Shown: one piece after another, positions 23,356 through 31,960 of the stretch
Layout: each line of letters opens with the position of its first letter
Numbering within the stretch: position 1 is the first letter of the stretch
From: Bacillus sp. J37
Lineage (GTDB): Bacteria > Bacillota > Bacilli > Bacillales > Bacillaceae
Direction: 5' to 3'
Assembly: GCF_000518865.1 (NCBI RefSeq)
Contig: NZ_JAEK01000010.1
Location: 1 to 64,000, forward strand
DNA: 64,000 nt
Program-made: the position numbers and the translations under genes
The notes under the pieces: model-generated
The model's input: the letters and a program-made list of their open reading frames with translations, nothing else
Database searches by the model: none
What the model was told of the DNA's origin: nothing

Positions 23356-23631
23356 TTAAGATTTCAACTTTTTACCTACTATGTAACCCGCATAAAATAT
23401 GACAAGTGTGTAACCCAAAACCAGCAAAATTGATGCAGGAATAGACTTAGCAAACGTAATAAGAACAGCAGATAACTTTATTAGTTGTGGAAGCAATTGA
23501 TCAATAGTTGATAAATAATAGACATGAACAATGAGCAAACAAAAAACAATGATAAAAATCGGACGAAATAACTTAATAATAGTCCTTTCTTTATTCCCTT
23601 TTTTATTTGCAGTTTTTCTCACCACAGCCAC
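23356..23631 (-). CDS. Small two-helix membrane protein of unknown function
   Basis: The 91-residue protein has a Lys/Arg-rich N-terminus (residues 5-17) and hydrophobic segments at about 24-44 and 60-85, with a final KKLKS. It starts at GTG 23631, 7 nt after AGAGGTG. It is probably cotranscribed with the TauE/SafE permease downstream and could be an accessory subunit. No family was recognised. Confidence 0.65.
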   Translation of the reverse strand: MAVVRKTANKKGNKERTIIKLFRPIFIIVFCLLIVHVYYLSTIDQLLPQLIKLSAVLITFAKSIPASILLVLGYTLVIFYAGYIVGKKLKS

Positions 23632-23731
23632 AACCCTGCACCTCTTTCTATCATTCTACTGATTCTAGTATGAAGGATTGATAAATCTTAAGCAAGAAGA
23701 ACAGATTTAAACTGTTTGAAAGTAGAAACTT

Positions 23732-23766
23732 AAAAATAAAAGCGACCCATTATAAAAGAGTCGCTA
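23732..23766 (-). terminator. Terminator of the cupin protein gene
   Basis: On the minus strand AGCGAC and GTCGCT frame a 13-base loop and are followed by TTTTATTTTT. Confidence 0.7.
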
Positions 23767-23782
23767 CCTAATTAAGATTATC

Positions 23783-24352
23783 CTAATGGGATTCTTCCGC
23801 GGCCATCGCTTCAGCCTTGGTAGTATGAACTGTACCAAATGGATGGTTTGGAGGAGCATAAATTGAATAAAGCTTTAATGGAGTATTTCCTGTATTAATG
23901 ACATTATGCCATGTTCCTGCCGGTATCAAGATAGCAAAGTCATCATACACATTTCGTTCGAAGCTTAAATTATTTTTGTTTTTTCCCATTCGAACAAGTC
24001 CTTGCCCTTGTTCTATACGTAAAAATTGGTCAACATTTGGATGCATTTCCAATCCAATATCCTCACCGGCATTAATACTCATTAATGTAACCTGTAAATG
24101 TGTTCCAGTCCAAATAGCTGTACGAAACGTATTGTTTTGCTTGGTTGCTTCATTAATATTCACAACATATGGCTTAGCTCCGTAATCTGCTATTGCCACT
24201 CTTTGATTTGAAAATTGGTACGCATTTCTCACATTGGCTTGTTCAGTTACATTTGGGTATGTCCAATAGACAGACTGTCTTCCATAAGTAGGCATCTGTG
24301 AAGGAACATAGTATGGATATGGATTTTGATATGCATAAGGAACAAAGTACAT
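23783..24352 (-). CDS. Cupin-domain protein with Tyr/Pro-rich N-terminus
   Basis: The 189-residue protein opens with YQNPYPYYVPSQMPTYG (about 8-24), typical of spore-surface proteins. A single cupin fold (about 75-165) follows, with metal-ligand motifs GLEMHPNVDQFLRIEQGQG and the second His in PAGTWHNV, ending in YAPPNHPFGTVH. Similar proteins in spore formers are annotated as cupins of mannose-6-phosphate isomerase type. A coat or crust location is inferred from composition only. It is monocistronic, with a terminator downstream. Confidence 0.8.
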   Translation of the reverse strand: MYFVPYAYQNPYPYYVPSQMPTYGRQSVYWTYPNVTEQANVRNAYQFSNQRVAIADYGAKPYVVNINEATKQNNTFRTAIWTGTHLQVTLMSINAGEDIGLEMHPNVDQFLRIEQGQGLVRMGKNKNNLSFERNVYDDFAILIPAGTWHNVINTGNTPLKLYSIYAPPNHPFGTVHTTKAEAMAAEESH

Positions 24353-24431
24353 TGATCTTTCCCCTTTCCTAGGTTCTAACCTATCCTATGCAATCGAAGA
24401 TAAAATGTACTTTAAATTACTCTCCATAATC

Positions 24432-25466
24432 TCAGTCAAACCTATTTATTTTCCTCACAATATACTCCGCATCATATCCAATCCCTTGTAGTAAAGCCGA
24501 ACCACGGCGATATTGCCATGGAAGACCGATAAAATATAACCCTTTAATTGTTGTTACACCACGGGTATGTATGACATTTCCTTTTTCACTTATTACATGA
24601 TTTATGTGCAACCAAGAAAAATCCGTTTTAAACCCTGTAGCCCATATGATATTTTGAACTTCGAGTTCTGTTGTGTCCTCGAAAAACAGTTTATGTTGAT
24701 TTACATCAATTACACGGTTTTTCAACTTGATGGTATCTTGTTTTATCGCTTCTTTTAATTCAAATCCAAAAATAGGGTCCCCTCTTTTTTGGATGAGCCT
24801 CCCTATTAAAGAACTATTCGATGCTTTTAAAATGCCGATTTTATCAAACCACCAGAAGATACTTTTTTGCCTGAGTATTAGGGGTAAATAACTTAATTTC
24901 TTACTAACAGCTAAAAATGTCTCTCTTTCTTTCGATAACTCAACAGCAATCTGTGCCCCACTGTTTCCGCAGCCAACCACAAGAACATTTCCATCTGTTA
25001 GTTGTTTTGAATTTCTGTATTGTGAAGAGTGAAGTTGGTTAATGTTTACTTTCTTAGATAATGCAGGCATTGATGGTATCTGAAAAGGACCTGTTGCGAT
25101 GACAAGATTTTCTGCAGTATATACATTATTTTTTGTCTTAATTATAAAATGACCTTCCTTTTCTGATACACTCACAACTTCTGATTGAAAACGAATCGGT
25201 ATATTATATTTCACTACATACTTCTGTAAGTAATCTGCAACTTCAGCTTTTGTTGGAAAACCATGTGATTCTCCCTGAAACTTCATACCTGGTAAGGTAC
25301 TGTACATGCGGGGAGTAAATAATACTAACGAATCATATCTTTCTTTCCAACTTTCTCCGACCTCATTCCCTTTGTCTAAAATGAGAAAGCTTTTATTAGA
25401 TTGTTTTAAATAATATCCAACGGCAAGCCCTGCTTGACCAGCACCTATTATGATTGTGTTGTACAA
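24432..25466 (-). CDS. FAD/NAD(P)-dependent flavoprotein monooxygenase (CzcO/YhiN-like)
   Basis: The 344-residue protein has an N-terminal FAD-binding GAGQAG, a second dinucleotide motif VVGCGNSGAQIA (about 165-176) for NADPH, and the IIWATGFKTDF motif (near 280) of flavin-dependent monooxygenases. It is shorter than Baeyer-Villiger enzymes and belongs with the putative flavoproteins involved in K+ transport or metal resistance (CzcO). Substrate unknown. TTG 25466 is the preferred start because AGAGGTG lies 6 nt upstream, whereas the GTG at 25475 overlaps that site. A 20-bp-phased repeat array lies about 115-205 bp upstream. Confidence 0.83.
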   Translation of the reverse strand: MYNTIIIGAGQAGLAVGYYLKQSNKSFLILDKGNEVGESWKERYDSLVLFTPRMYSTLPGMKFQGESHGFPTKAEVADYLQKYVVKYNIPIRFQSEVVSVSEKEGHFIIKTKNNVYTAENLVIATGPFQIPSMPALSKKVNINQLHSSQYRNSKQLTDGNVLVVGCGNSGAQIAVELSKERETFLAVSKKLSYLPLILRQKSIFWWFDKIGILKASNSSLIGRLIQKRGDPIFGFELKEAIKQDTIKLKNRVIDVNQHKLFFEDTTELEVQNIIWATGFKTDFSWLHINHVISEKGNVIHTRGVTTIKGLYFIGLPWQYRRGSALLQGIGYDAEYIVRKINRFD

Positions 25467-25582
25467 CGCATACACCTCTTTTATATGAATAAATGCTCAT
25501 ATAAACATAATAACTGGAGATATTTGGTTTTACAATAGTTTTGTTTTATATAATACAGGTAGAATTTCGTCGAATTTTGTCT

Positions 25583-25668
25583 AATCGAAAATATATTCTT
25601 ATAATCGAAAATAAAATAGTAGAATCGTACAATATCTGGCGATAATCGTTAATATCCTATTAAAATCG
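25583..25668. repeat. Phased array of five AATCG boxes (array A)
   Basis: AATCG starts at 25583, 25603, 25623, 25644 and 25664, with steps of 20, 20, 21 and 20 bp in AT-rich spacers. It lies between the 25689 stop and the flavoprotein start. It has the same period as array B (62432-62531), which reads CGATT on the plus strand. Confidence 0.65.
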
Positions 25669-25688
25669 TAAATAAACTGTGTCATTTG

Positions 25689-26216
25689 TCAATTTCTATG
25701 TACTTTTGAAAAACCAGTGATTAAAAAACAAGTTAAAAAAGCAACTGCTGTAACAAAAGTGGCAAAGAATAGACCAATAAATCTCATAAACGTGTCTTCA
25801 CCGGGATATTGAGGCTCTAGCGTCATCATCATATAGATAAAAATAATTGTTAATAGGAAGTAAAAGCTACTGCCAACAGCTCCAAGTTTCAGTCTGTTAC
25901 CTTTTGTTCCTTCCCAAGCTTTGTTGATCACAATCCAAACATAAACACTTAAAATTACCGCTAAACACATAATCACTAAATGTAAATATGGAACCATGAG
26001 AAACATAAGGCCATACAACAAACCGCCTGTAAGGAAAAATAAACCGGCGTTTATTCCAAATAAATTTAAACCTACTAACCAATGATTCTGAAACCACCCG
26101 AATTTTCTCATTCTTTCAACAAATGAATGGTTTTCAGGTATTATTCCTCTTAACCGATTCTTAAAAATAATGATACATATTAGGACCAAAAAACCAAAAA
26201 ACAAAATTGAAGTCAT
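25689..26216 (-). CDS. Polytopic membrane protein of unknown function
   Basis: The 175-residue protein has five predicted membrane helices (about 3-20, 48-68, 75-95, 110-132 and 145-168), with a basic loop after the first (KNRLRG) and EGTKGNRLK before the fourth. AAAAGGAGTAAAGGAA precedes the ATG. It is transcribed alone. No motif or family was recognised. Confidence 0.7.
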   Translation of the reverse strand: MTSILFFGFLVLICIIIFKNRLRGIIPENHSFVERMRKFGWFQNHWLVGLNLFGINAGLFFLTGGLLYGLMFLMVPYLHLVIMCLAVILSVYVWIVINKAWEGTKGNRLKLGAVGSSFYFLLTIIFIYMMMTLEPQYPGEDTFMRFIGLFFATFVTAVAFLTCFLITGFSKVHRN

Positions 26217-26432
26217 TTCCTTTACTCCTTTTCCATTTTCTTTTGATACATTTTTATCTTAATTTATATTTTATTGTTTTTCAATAAAAATAAATTAATT
26301 ATCAATATTTTTTTGATGATTATTAACAACACCAAACGAAAACATGACCTCGACGGTATATTCTTTTTGAAAATTATCATAATAAGGAATGCAAACAAAA
26401 CATCATTTAATCAAAAAGGCGGTGTATGAACA

Positions 26433-26546
26433 ATGAAAAAAGGCCTGCAAAATTCTAGTCTTGAGCAGCAAAGAAATGATCATGAAACAGAATCAGCTTT
26501 TAAGAATGAGGGTGCAAAACAAAAAAATAAAGGTTCAAAAAAATAA
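26433..26546 (+). CDS. Very small hydrophilic protein, possibly spore-associated
   Basis: The 37-residue product starts MKKGLQNSSLEQQRNDHETE and ends QKNKGSKK. It is rich in Lys, Gln, Asn and Glu, without hydrophobic segments, like many minor small acid-soluble or spore-core peptides of Bacillus. AAAAGGCGGTG lies upstream with about 8 nt spacing, and a terminator follows 30 bp after the stop, so the unit looks complete. No family was recognised with certainty. Confidence 0.6.
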   Translation: MKKGLQNSSLEQQRNDHETESAFKNEGAKQKNKGSKK

Positions 26547-26575
26547 AATTCAGATCGGTTTTAAATCTACAATAC

Positions 26576-26606
26576 AAAAAAGCACTCGTTTTACGAAGTG
26601 CTTTTT
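26576..26606 (+). terminator. Terminator of the 37-residue gene
   Basis: AAAAAGCACT pairs with AGTGCTTTTT around CGTTTTACGA. Confidence 0.85.
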
Positions 26607-26711
26607 AGTACTTTATAAACGTGTTTAATTTAATTAGTGGGTGAAAGTATAAGAAAAGACATCGATTTCCGCCATCCGTTGCGGTACGTCGTGTTTTTCT
26701 ACTTTAATTGT

Positions 26712-27770
26712 TTATTTCAATCCACTTTGATTCTCCCATGCCGCTACTTCCTCACGAACTCTTGGTGCAACTTCTTTTCCTAATAATTCAATCGCTCCCA
26801 TGACATCTTCATGTGGCATTGACCCTACTGGAACATGGAGCATAAATCGTGTAATCCCTACGTTTTTGCGAAGGTGAATAATTTTTTCTGCAACAGTATT
26901 CGGATCTCCAACATATAGAGCGCCCTCAAAGCTTCGGGCTGCATCAAAGCTTTTCCTGTCATAATGACCCCATCCGCGTTCTTTCCCAAGCTGATTCATC
27001 ACTTGTTGTGTAGAAGGGAAAAATTTATCTGCTGCCTTTTCAGTCGTTTCGGCAATAAAACCGTGTGAATGGGATGCAACAGTTAGTTTTGAGAAGTCAT
27101 GCCCCGCATGAGCAACTGCTTTTTTATATAGCTGAACCAATGGTTCAAATTGAATCGGACTTCCACCGATAATAGCCAATACTAATGGCAAGCCAAGAAT
27201 CCCTGCCCGGACAACCGATTCAGAGTTACCTCCACTCCCTATCCACACTGGAAGCGGATCTTGCACTGGTCTTGGATATACACCTCTGTTTTGAATAGCT
27301 GGCCGGTGACCACCTCTCCATGTTACTTTCTCAGAGTCTCTTATTTTGAGTAACAGTTCGAGTTTTTCTTCAAATAACTCATCATAATCTTTTAAGTCGT
27401 AGCCAAACAAAGGGAAAGATTCAATGAATGAACCCCTTCCTGCCATAATTTCTGCTCGTCCATTCGATATCCCATCAAGAGTTGCAAAATCCTGAAACAC
27501 CCGGACCGGGTCAGCTGACGAAAGAACTGTTACAGCACTTGTTAAGCGAATATGTTTGGTTTGAGGTGCTGCTGCTGCTAAAATGATCGCAGGATTTGAG
27601 GCAGCAAAATCTTCACGATGGTGCTCACCGACTCCAAATACGTCTAACCCTACCTGATCAGCTAAAATGATTTCCTCTACTACTTCCCTGATTCTCTGTG
27701 CATGACTAACAACTTCACCGGATTCTACATCTGGTGTTGTTTCTACAAATGTACTTATGCCTACTTCCAT
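26712..27770 (-). CDS. Luciferase-like (LLM-class) flavin-dependent oxidoreductase 1
   Basis: The 352-residue protein has a bacterial-luciferase-like TIM barrel. Signature elements include GVGEHHREDFAASNPA (near 45) and GRAEIMAGRGSF (near 100), with VWIGSGGNSESV in the middle. Such enzymes use reduced FMN to oxygenate or reduce small molecules; the substrate is unknown. The ATG at 27770 follows AAGGGAG, and the GTG/ATG codons farther upstream lie before that site. The gene stands alone. It differs from the second LLM protein at 29249 (about 20-25% similar by eye), so the two are not recent duplicates. Confidence 0.87.
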   Translation of the reverse strand: MEVGISTFVETTPDVESGEVVSHAQRIREVVEEIILADQVGLDVFGVGEHHREDFAASNPAIILAAAAPQTKHIRLTSAVTVLSSADPVRVFQDFATLDGISNGRAEIMAGRGSFIESFPLFGYDLKDYDELFEEKLELLLKIRDSEKVTWRGGHRPAIQNRGVYPRPVQDPLPVWIGSGGNSESVVRAGILGLPLVLAIIGGSPIQFEPLVQLYKKAVAHAGHDFSKLTVASHSHGFIAETTEKAADKFFPSTQQVMNQLGKERGWGHYDRKSFDAARSFEGALYVGDPNTVAEKIIHLRKNVGITRFMLHVPVGSMPHEDVMGAIELLGKEVAPRVREEVAAWENQSGLK

Positions 27771-27952
27771 ATTATTTTTCTCCCTTGTCATTAGCTAGTA
27801 TGTAAAACAAATAGGTACTTTTAACTAATTCATTTTCTTTACTTTATTCTAATATTTTTTATCGATTCTTTGTAGTAAAACAACTTTAACGATATCCTTA
27901 TTCACTTGTAATTTTCCCCTACATAAAATAAGGAGTGAAACACTTATTAATG

Positions 27953-27986
27953 AAAAAGCATGGACATACATAAATTCCACGCTTTA
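27953..27986 (-). terminator. Terminator of the first DUF421 gene
   Basis: On the minus strand AAAGCGTGGA and TCCATGCTTT form a stem with a G-T/A mismatch, followed by TTC. It lies just after the 28011 stop. Confidence 0.6.
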
Positions 27987-28010
27987 ATATCCGCTATTCA
28001 TTTCCAATCA

Positions 28011-28673
28011 TTACATCATTCGTTTCTTAATGATCAACTTTTTTGTCTTCTCATTTACATAAGCATAAAAAATATCTTTTTCTGTCAGGTTTTGCTCTTT
28101 TAATTTATTTTTCAACCATTCCTTGGTTTTTCCCAATAATTTTAAATTACGTACCTGGATTCTCCTATCGACAATGACGGAAATCGGTAATCCTTCATCT
28201 TCAATAGGTATGTTCATGTGTTGTACCGTAACTGGTGTATTTTCTGGTTTTGCTATGACACTAATTTCTCCGATCGGCTCCAATATTGCATAATCGATAT
28301 CGGAAACCTTTGGGAAACCCTGACTTCTTAAGATCGATAATATTTGCGCTATTGATAGTCTTGATTTTTCTATATTGTCCTCCACAAACTCACCATGCTT
28401 AATTAGAATGGTAGGCTCACCTAAAAAAAATCGGTTTCCCCATTGCCATAATGTAAGCTTCGAAAATAAGATATGAATCAAAACCAGAATTGCCAGAGCA
28501 TAAACTGTTGGGAGAAACTCTGTGCTTATAAGAGGTTCTGATGCTACTGTACCAACAATAATGATTGCCACTAAATCATATGGTGTCATTTGAATGATTG
28601 TTGATTTTCCCATTAACCTCATGATCATTATCGTGAGAAGATAGAGAACAAAAATCTTGAGGAGCAATCCCAT
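28011..28673 (-). CDS. DUF421 (YetF/YkjA-type) membrane protein 1
   Basis: The 220-residue protein has three N-terminal helices (about 2-80) and a cytoplasmic DUF421 domain with the conserved LIKHGEFVEDNIEKSRLS and DIDYAILEPIGEISV segments. Such proteins (YetF, YdfR, YkjA, YrbG) are widespread and abundant in spore formers, and some localise to the spore inner membrane and are needed for spore germination or resistance. ATG 28673 is chosen because GAGGTG lies 6 nt upstream. A second DUF421 gene lies at 60117. Confidence 0.87.
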   Translation of the reverse strand: MGLLLKIFVLYLLTIMIMRLMGKSTIIQMTPYDLVAIIIVGTVASEPLISTEFLPTVYALAILVLIHILFSKLTLWQWGNRFFLGEPTILIKHGEFVEDNIEKSRLSIAQILSILRSQGFPKVSDIDYAILEPIGEISVIAKPENTPVTVQHMNIPIEDEGLPISVIVDRRIQVRNLKLLGKTKEWLKNKLKEQNLTEKDIFYAYVNEKTKKLIIKKRMM

Positions 28674-28817
28674 TCCGTTCACCTCAACCTATTTTTTTCT
28701 ATTTTCCCCACTTCTTTCCCTATTATGCTGAGTGAATTAACTTCACAATTTAGTTAACAGTGGAACCTCATTCAGTGTCTTCATACAATGTTTTATTACA
28801 ACTATAGGAGGTAAGTG

Positions 28818-28985
28818 ATGCGATACACAATTGTGACAGGGCCGCAGCCTGGTCATTATGGAGTCGATTATGCCCATTACTATTTTCCATCATACACACA
28901 TCAGCTAATGATTCCGTACCTATGGCAGGCCCCATATTTGACAACAGGTCCTCATAGCATTCAACATGTCTATTATTTCAGGTAA
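28818..28985 (+). CDS. Small Tyr/His/Pro-rich protein, probable spore coat or crust component
   Basis: The 55-residue product starts MRYTIVTGPQPGHYGVDY and ends HSIQHVYYFR. It has 10 Tyr, 6 His and 6 Pro residues and no hydrophobic helix or signal peptide. This composition is typical of small coat proteins cross-linked on the spore surface (YjcZ, CotX-like or similar), but no family was recognised. ATAGGAGGTAAGTG precedes the ATG, and a hairpin follows the stop. It is monocistronic. Confidence 0.7.
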   Translation: MRYTIVTGPQPGHYGVDYAHYYFPSYTHQLMIPYLWQAPYLTTGPHSIQHVYYFR

Positions 28986-28988
28986 AGT

Positions 28989-29016
28989 GAGAAGTCCATC
29001 AGGGGGGCTTCTTCTC
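28989..29016 (+). terminator. Probable terminator of the 55-residue gene
   Basis: AGAAGTCC and GGGCTTCT frame a 7-base loop 4 bp after the stop. The T tract is poor, so it is only probable. Confidence 0.5.
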
Positions 29017-29183
29017 CCATCCTGAAGGTTAGTGAAACATATCAGGCTCAAATCGCCATATCCCTATGTCTAGCCTGACTTGGACGTCAATTACTCGTCT
29101 GATCTTTACGGGCAGTTATCTCCACTTATCTTCAATTTTTTTCTCTCGTATCTTGGAGTTAAAGTCTTACTTTCTTATAGATT

Positions 29184-29230
29184 GAAAAAATCCCTTAAGT
29201 GTTGAGGATTTGTCCAACATTTAAGGGATC
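29184..29230 (-). terminator. Terminator of the second LLM oxidoreductase gene
   Basis: On the minus strand CCCTTAAATGTTG and CAACACTTAAGGG form a 13-bp stem with one mismatch, followed by ATTTTTT. Confidence 0.88.
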
Positions 29231-29248
29231 GATCAATTATGTTCTATT

Positions 29249-30250
29249 TTATTTTCCATCGACAATTTCTTTTAATATTTCGTAAGATCGTTTTTGTTTT
29301 TCCGGATCATAAATGTATGATACTGCCATAATTTCATCAACGTTATATTTTTCTTGGAAACTTGTTAACTGGTCTTTAATTGATTCTTTGGAACCTAATA
29401 ATGTAACACTTGACATTGAAAGTGACATTTCTTTTTCATGAGGTTGCCAAATCCCCTCCATGCTTTCTACCGGAGGACGTAATGGACTTTGAGTTCCTCT
29501 TACGACATTTAAGAAGAATTGCTGCATGGTTGTTTGTTCTCGTTTTGCTTCTTCATCACTTTCAGCCGCGATGACATTTAGGCAAACCATCATATAAGGT
29601 TTTTCTAAGTATTCAGATGGTTGGAAACGGCTGCGGTATATTGAGATCGCTTCTTCCATATATCGCGGAGCAAAATGAGACGCAAACACATACGGTAAGC
29701 CCAACTTTGCTGCCAAATATGCTGAGTCTGTTGATGAGCCGAGAATATAAATTGGAATATTTGTTCCAACTCCTGGAAATGCCTTCACATATTCTTGTTT
29801 TTCGATCGGTCCGAAATATGTGAGCAATGCATTCACATCGTCAGGAAATGTGTATACAGAATCGTTCTGTGAACGTCTTAATGCACTTGCCGTCATCATA
29901 TCAGTACCCGGTGCACGACCAAGTCCAAGGTCCAGACGATTTGGGTAGATGGTTGCCATTGTTCCGAATTGCTCGGCCACAACTAATGGTGAATGATTTG
30001 GCAGCATAATTCCACCAGATCCCACCCGGATTTTATTTGTATGCTCTAACGTATGTTTCATTAGAATAGAGGTCGCTGAGCTTACCAAAGTTGATGTATT
30101 ATGATGCTCAGCAATCCAATAACGAGAATACCCCATCGCTTCAGTAGCTTGTGCTAAATCAACCATTGAATCAATCGCTTCCTTAGCATCCTCCCCTTCA
30201 CGAATTGGCACTAAATTTAAGACTGAAACAGGAATTTGTATATTCGACAT
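29249..30250 (-). CDS. Luciferase-like (LLM-class) flavin-dependent oxidoreductase 2
   Basis: The 333-residue protein starts [20 protein letters not shown] and contains [18 protein letters not shown] (near 43) and [13 protein letters not shown] (near 105), the pattern of the MsnO8-like LLM subfamily found in many Bacillus species (YceB, YtmO, YwcH). It is a flavin-dependent monooxygenase or reductase of unknown substrate. AAGAAAGGAAAG lies upstream of the ATG. It is monocistronic, with a strong terminator. Confidence 0.9.
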   Translation of the reverse strand: MSNIQIPVSVLNLVPIREGEDAKEAIDSMVDLAQATEAMGYSRYWIAEHHNTSTLVSSATSILMKHTLEHTNKIRVGSGGIMLPNHSPLVVAEQFGTMATIYPNRLDLGLGRAPGTDMMTASALRRSQNDSVYTFPDDVNALLTYFGPIEKQEYVKAFPGVGTNIPIYILGSSTDSAYLAAKLGLPYVFASHFAPRYMEEAISIYRSRFQPSEYLEKPYMMVCLNVIAAESDEEAKREQTTMQQFFLNVVRGTQSPLRPPVESMEGIWQPHEKEMSLSMSSVTLLGSKESIKDQLTSFQEKYNVDEIMAVSYIYDPEKQKRSYEILKEIVDGK

Positions 30251-30415
30251 TTCTACTTTCCTTTCTTCATTAAGTTACGATTCTATAGTAACAAGTTCAA
30301 CGACAGAAACAAACTTTTATGCTTAGCATTCACTTCTATTTATATTCCATTCTTTAAAAAAAACGAAAAAACTGCTGTTCACAAGAACAGCAGCCTTATC
30401 ATACTATCATTTATT

Positions 30416-31615
30416 TTAGATTAAACGAGTTGTAACTATCCCTTCAATATTTGTAATTTGTGCTTCTAGTTGAGGGATAATATCACCGTTTACTTCATTG
30501 TCAATATCAATCATTGTGTACGCATATTCTCCACGGCTTCTATTCACCATGTCTGCGATATTTAAGTGATAACTTGAGATCGCTTGAGTGATTTGACCAA
30601 CCATGTTTGGAACATTTTTATGGAATGTTGCAACACGGCGCTTTCCAGTATATGGTAGTGATGCATTCGGGAAGTTTACAGAGTTTTTAATATTACCAGT
30701 TTCTAAAAAGTCCTTTACTTGACGAGCAGCCATAATCGCACAGTTTTCTTCAGATTCTTTCGTAGATGCACCTAAATGTGGAATCGGTACAACATTATTC
30801 ATTTTCAATACATTTTCATTTGGGAAATCTGTTACATATTTGCCTACTTTTCCACTTTCAAGTGCTTCTCTCATGTTCTCTTCATTTACTAACTCACCAC
30901 GGGAGAAGTTTAGGATGTGTACGCCCGTCTTCATAATCGCAAATGTTTCTTCATTGAACATGCCTTTAGTATCAGGTGTTAATGGAACGTGGACAGTGAT
31001 ATAATCAGAATTTGCATATAATTGCTCAAGGCTCATTGCACGCTGTACTTTACGAGATAAGTTCCATGCTGTATCGACAGAGATAAATGGGTCAAAACCT
31101 ATTACGTCCATATCTAATCCAAGTGCATCATTTGCCACAAGTGCACCAATTGCACCTAACCCGATTACTCCAAGAGTTTTTCCTTTAATCTCTTTACCAA
31201 CGAATTGTTTTTTTCCTGCTTCAACAAGCTTCGGTATTTGATCTCCTTCAGCTTCCAGTGATTTTGTCCATTGAACACCTGCAAATAAATTACGTGAAGA
31301 AGCCATTAATGTAGTCAAAACCATTTCTTTTACCGCATTTGCATTTGCACCTGGTGTATTAAATACAACAATTCCTTGGTCAGTGCATTTATCAACAGGA
31401 ATATTATTTACACCTGCACCGGCACGTGCAATAGCTTTTAAATTGTTCGCAAATTCCATTGAGTGCATATTGTAGCTTCGTAAAACAATGGCATCAGGAT
31501 TTTCGCTGTCATTGTCAATTGTGTAGTTGCCTTTGCTAAAAACATTTAAACCAACTTCTGCGATATTGTTTAACGTTTTAATTGTTTTTACTTTTTCTAG
31601 AGTTGTTGTACTCAT
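30416..31615 (-). CDS. serA: D-3-phosphoglycerate dehydrogenase (short form with ACT domain)
   Basis: The 399-residue enzyme opens serine synthesis by oxidising 3-phosphoglycerate. It has the NAD-binding VIGLGAIGALV (near 150) and the D-2-hydroxyacid dehydrogenase catalytic set: Arg in NFSRGELV, Glu in FPNENVL and His in PHLGAST. A C-terminal ACT domain (about 325-399, KNVPNMVGQITQAISSYHLN) probably mediates serine feedback. AAAAGAGGAGATTTCA precedes the ATG. Usually serC is adjacent in Bacilli; here serA stands alone. It is preceded by a ZTP riboswitch and an 11-codon ORF, so its expression should rise when ZTP signals a shortage of one-carbon units. Confidence 0.9.
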   Translation of the reverse strand: MSTTTLEKVKTIKTLNNIAEVGLNVFSKGNYTIDNDSENPDAIVLRSYNMHSMEFANNLKAIARAGAGVNNIPVDKCTDQGIVVFNTPGANANAVKEMVLTTLMASSRNLFAGVQWTKSLEAEGDQIPKLVEAGKKQFVGKEIKGKTLGVIGLGAIGALVANDALGLDMDVIGFDPFISVDTAWNLSRKVQRAMSLEQLYANSDYITVHVPLTPDTKGMFNEETFAIMKTGVHILNFSRGELVNEENMREALESGKVGKYVTDFPNENVLKMNNVVPIPHLGASTKESEENCAIMAARQVKDFLETGNIKNSVNFPNASLPYTGKRRVATFHKNVPNMVGQITQAISSYHLNIADMVNRSRGEYAYTMIDIDNEVNGDIIPQLEAQITNIEGIVTTRLI

Positions 31616-31666
31616 TGAAATCTCCTCTTTTCAGGTATTTTTAAAATTTTTATGAATATTTTCATT

Positions 31667-31702
31667 TTAATAAGATAATGGGATTATATCATAATTCGAC
31701 AT
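31667..31702 (-). CDS. 11-codon upstream ORF between the ZTP riboswitch and serA
   Basis: Reading minus, AAGGAGG lies 6 nt before an ATG that encodes MSNYDIIPLSY and stops. The site is as strong as any in the window and stands between the riboswitch terminator and the serA ribosome binding site. It could be a leader peptide that tunes serA translation, a remnant, or chance. It contains one Ser codon near its end. Confidence 0.35.
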   Translation of the reverse strand: MSNYDIIPLSY

Positions 31703-31723
31703 AAACGTCCTCCTTATTAAACA

Positions 31724-31826
31724 GAAAAAGGCAAGGGATTTAATCCCTTACCTTTGCCCAGGCGAACGGCTTCGACACTATGTGCTCCCTCACGGTAATC
31801 CGTGTTTCGCCAGTTACACATAGCCT
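31724..31826 (-). ncRNA. ZTP (pfl) riboswitch with terminator upstream of serA
   Basis: On the minus strand the aptamer shows ACTGGCG (31813-31808 region), then GGGAGC (31789-31784), then CGCCTGGGCA (31764-31755), the conserved elements of the pfl/ZTP motif in order and at normal spacing. AAGGTAAGGGATT ... AATCCCTTGCCTTTTT at 31754-31724 is a textbook terminator. ZTP binding should prevent termination and raise serA expression. Confidence 0.88.
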
Positions 31827-31960
31827 TTTCAATTACCTATATGATACCATATTTTGAATGAACTTCAACCATAATTTGAAGAATATTCTTATTAGCATAA
31901 TAATTTTATTATTAGCATTTCTATACACTATTGCTTAAAAATAGAAATACTAAATACCAG

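Noticed and set aside
25560-25690. CRISPR-like reading of the 20-bp phased arrays
   Set aside because: Only a 5-base box and loosely conserved AT-rich flanks recur. There are no repeats of 20 bp or more, no unique spacers of regular size and no cas genes.
29017-29183. Possible structured RNA between the 55-residue gene and the second LLM gene
   Set aside because: No recognisable riboswitch or tRNA pattern and no strong stem beyond the LLM terminator.
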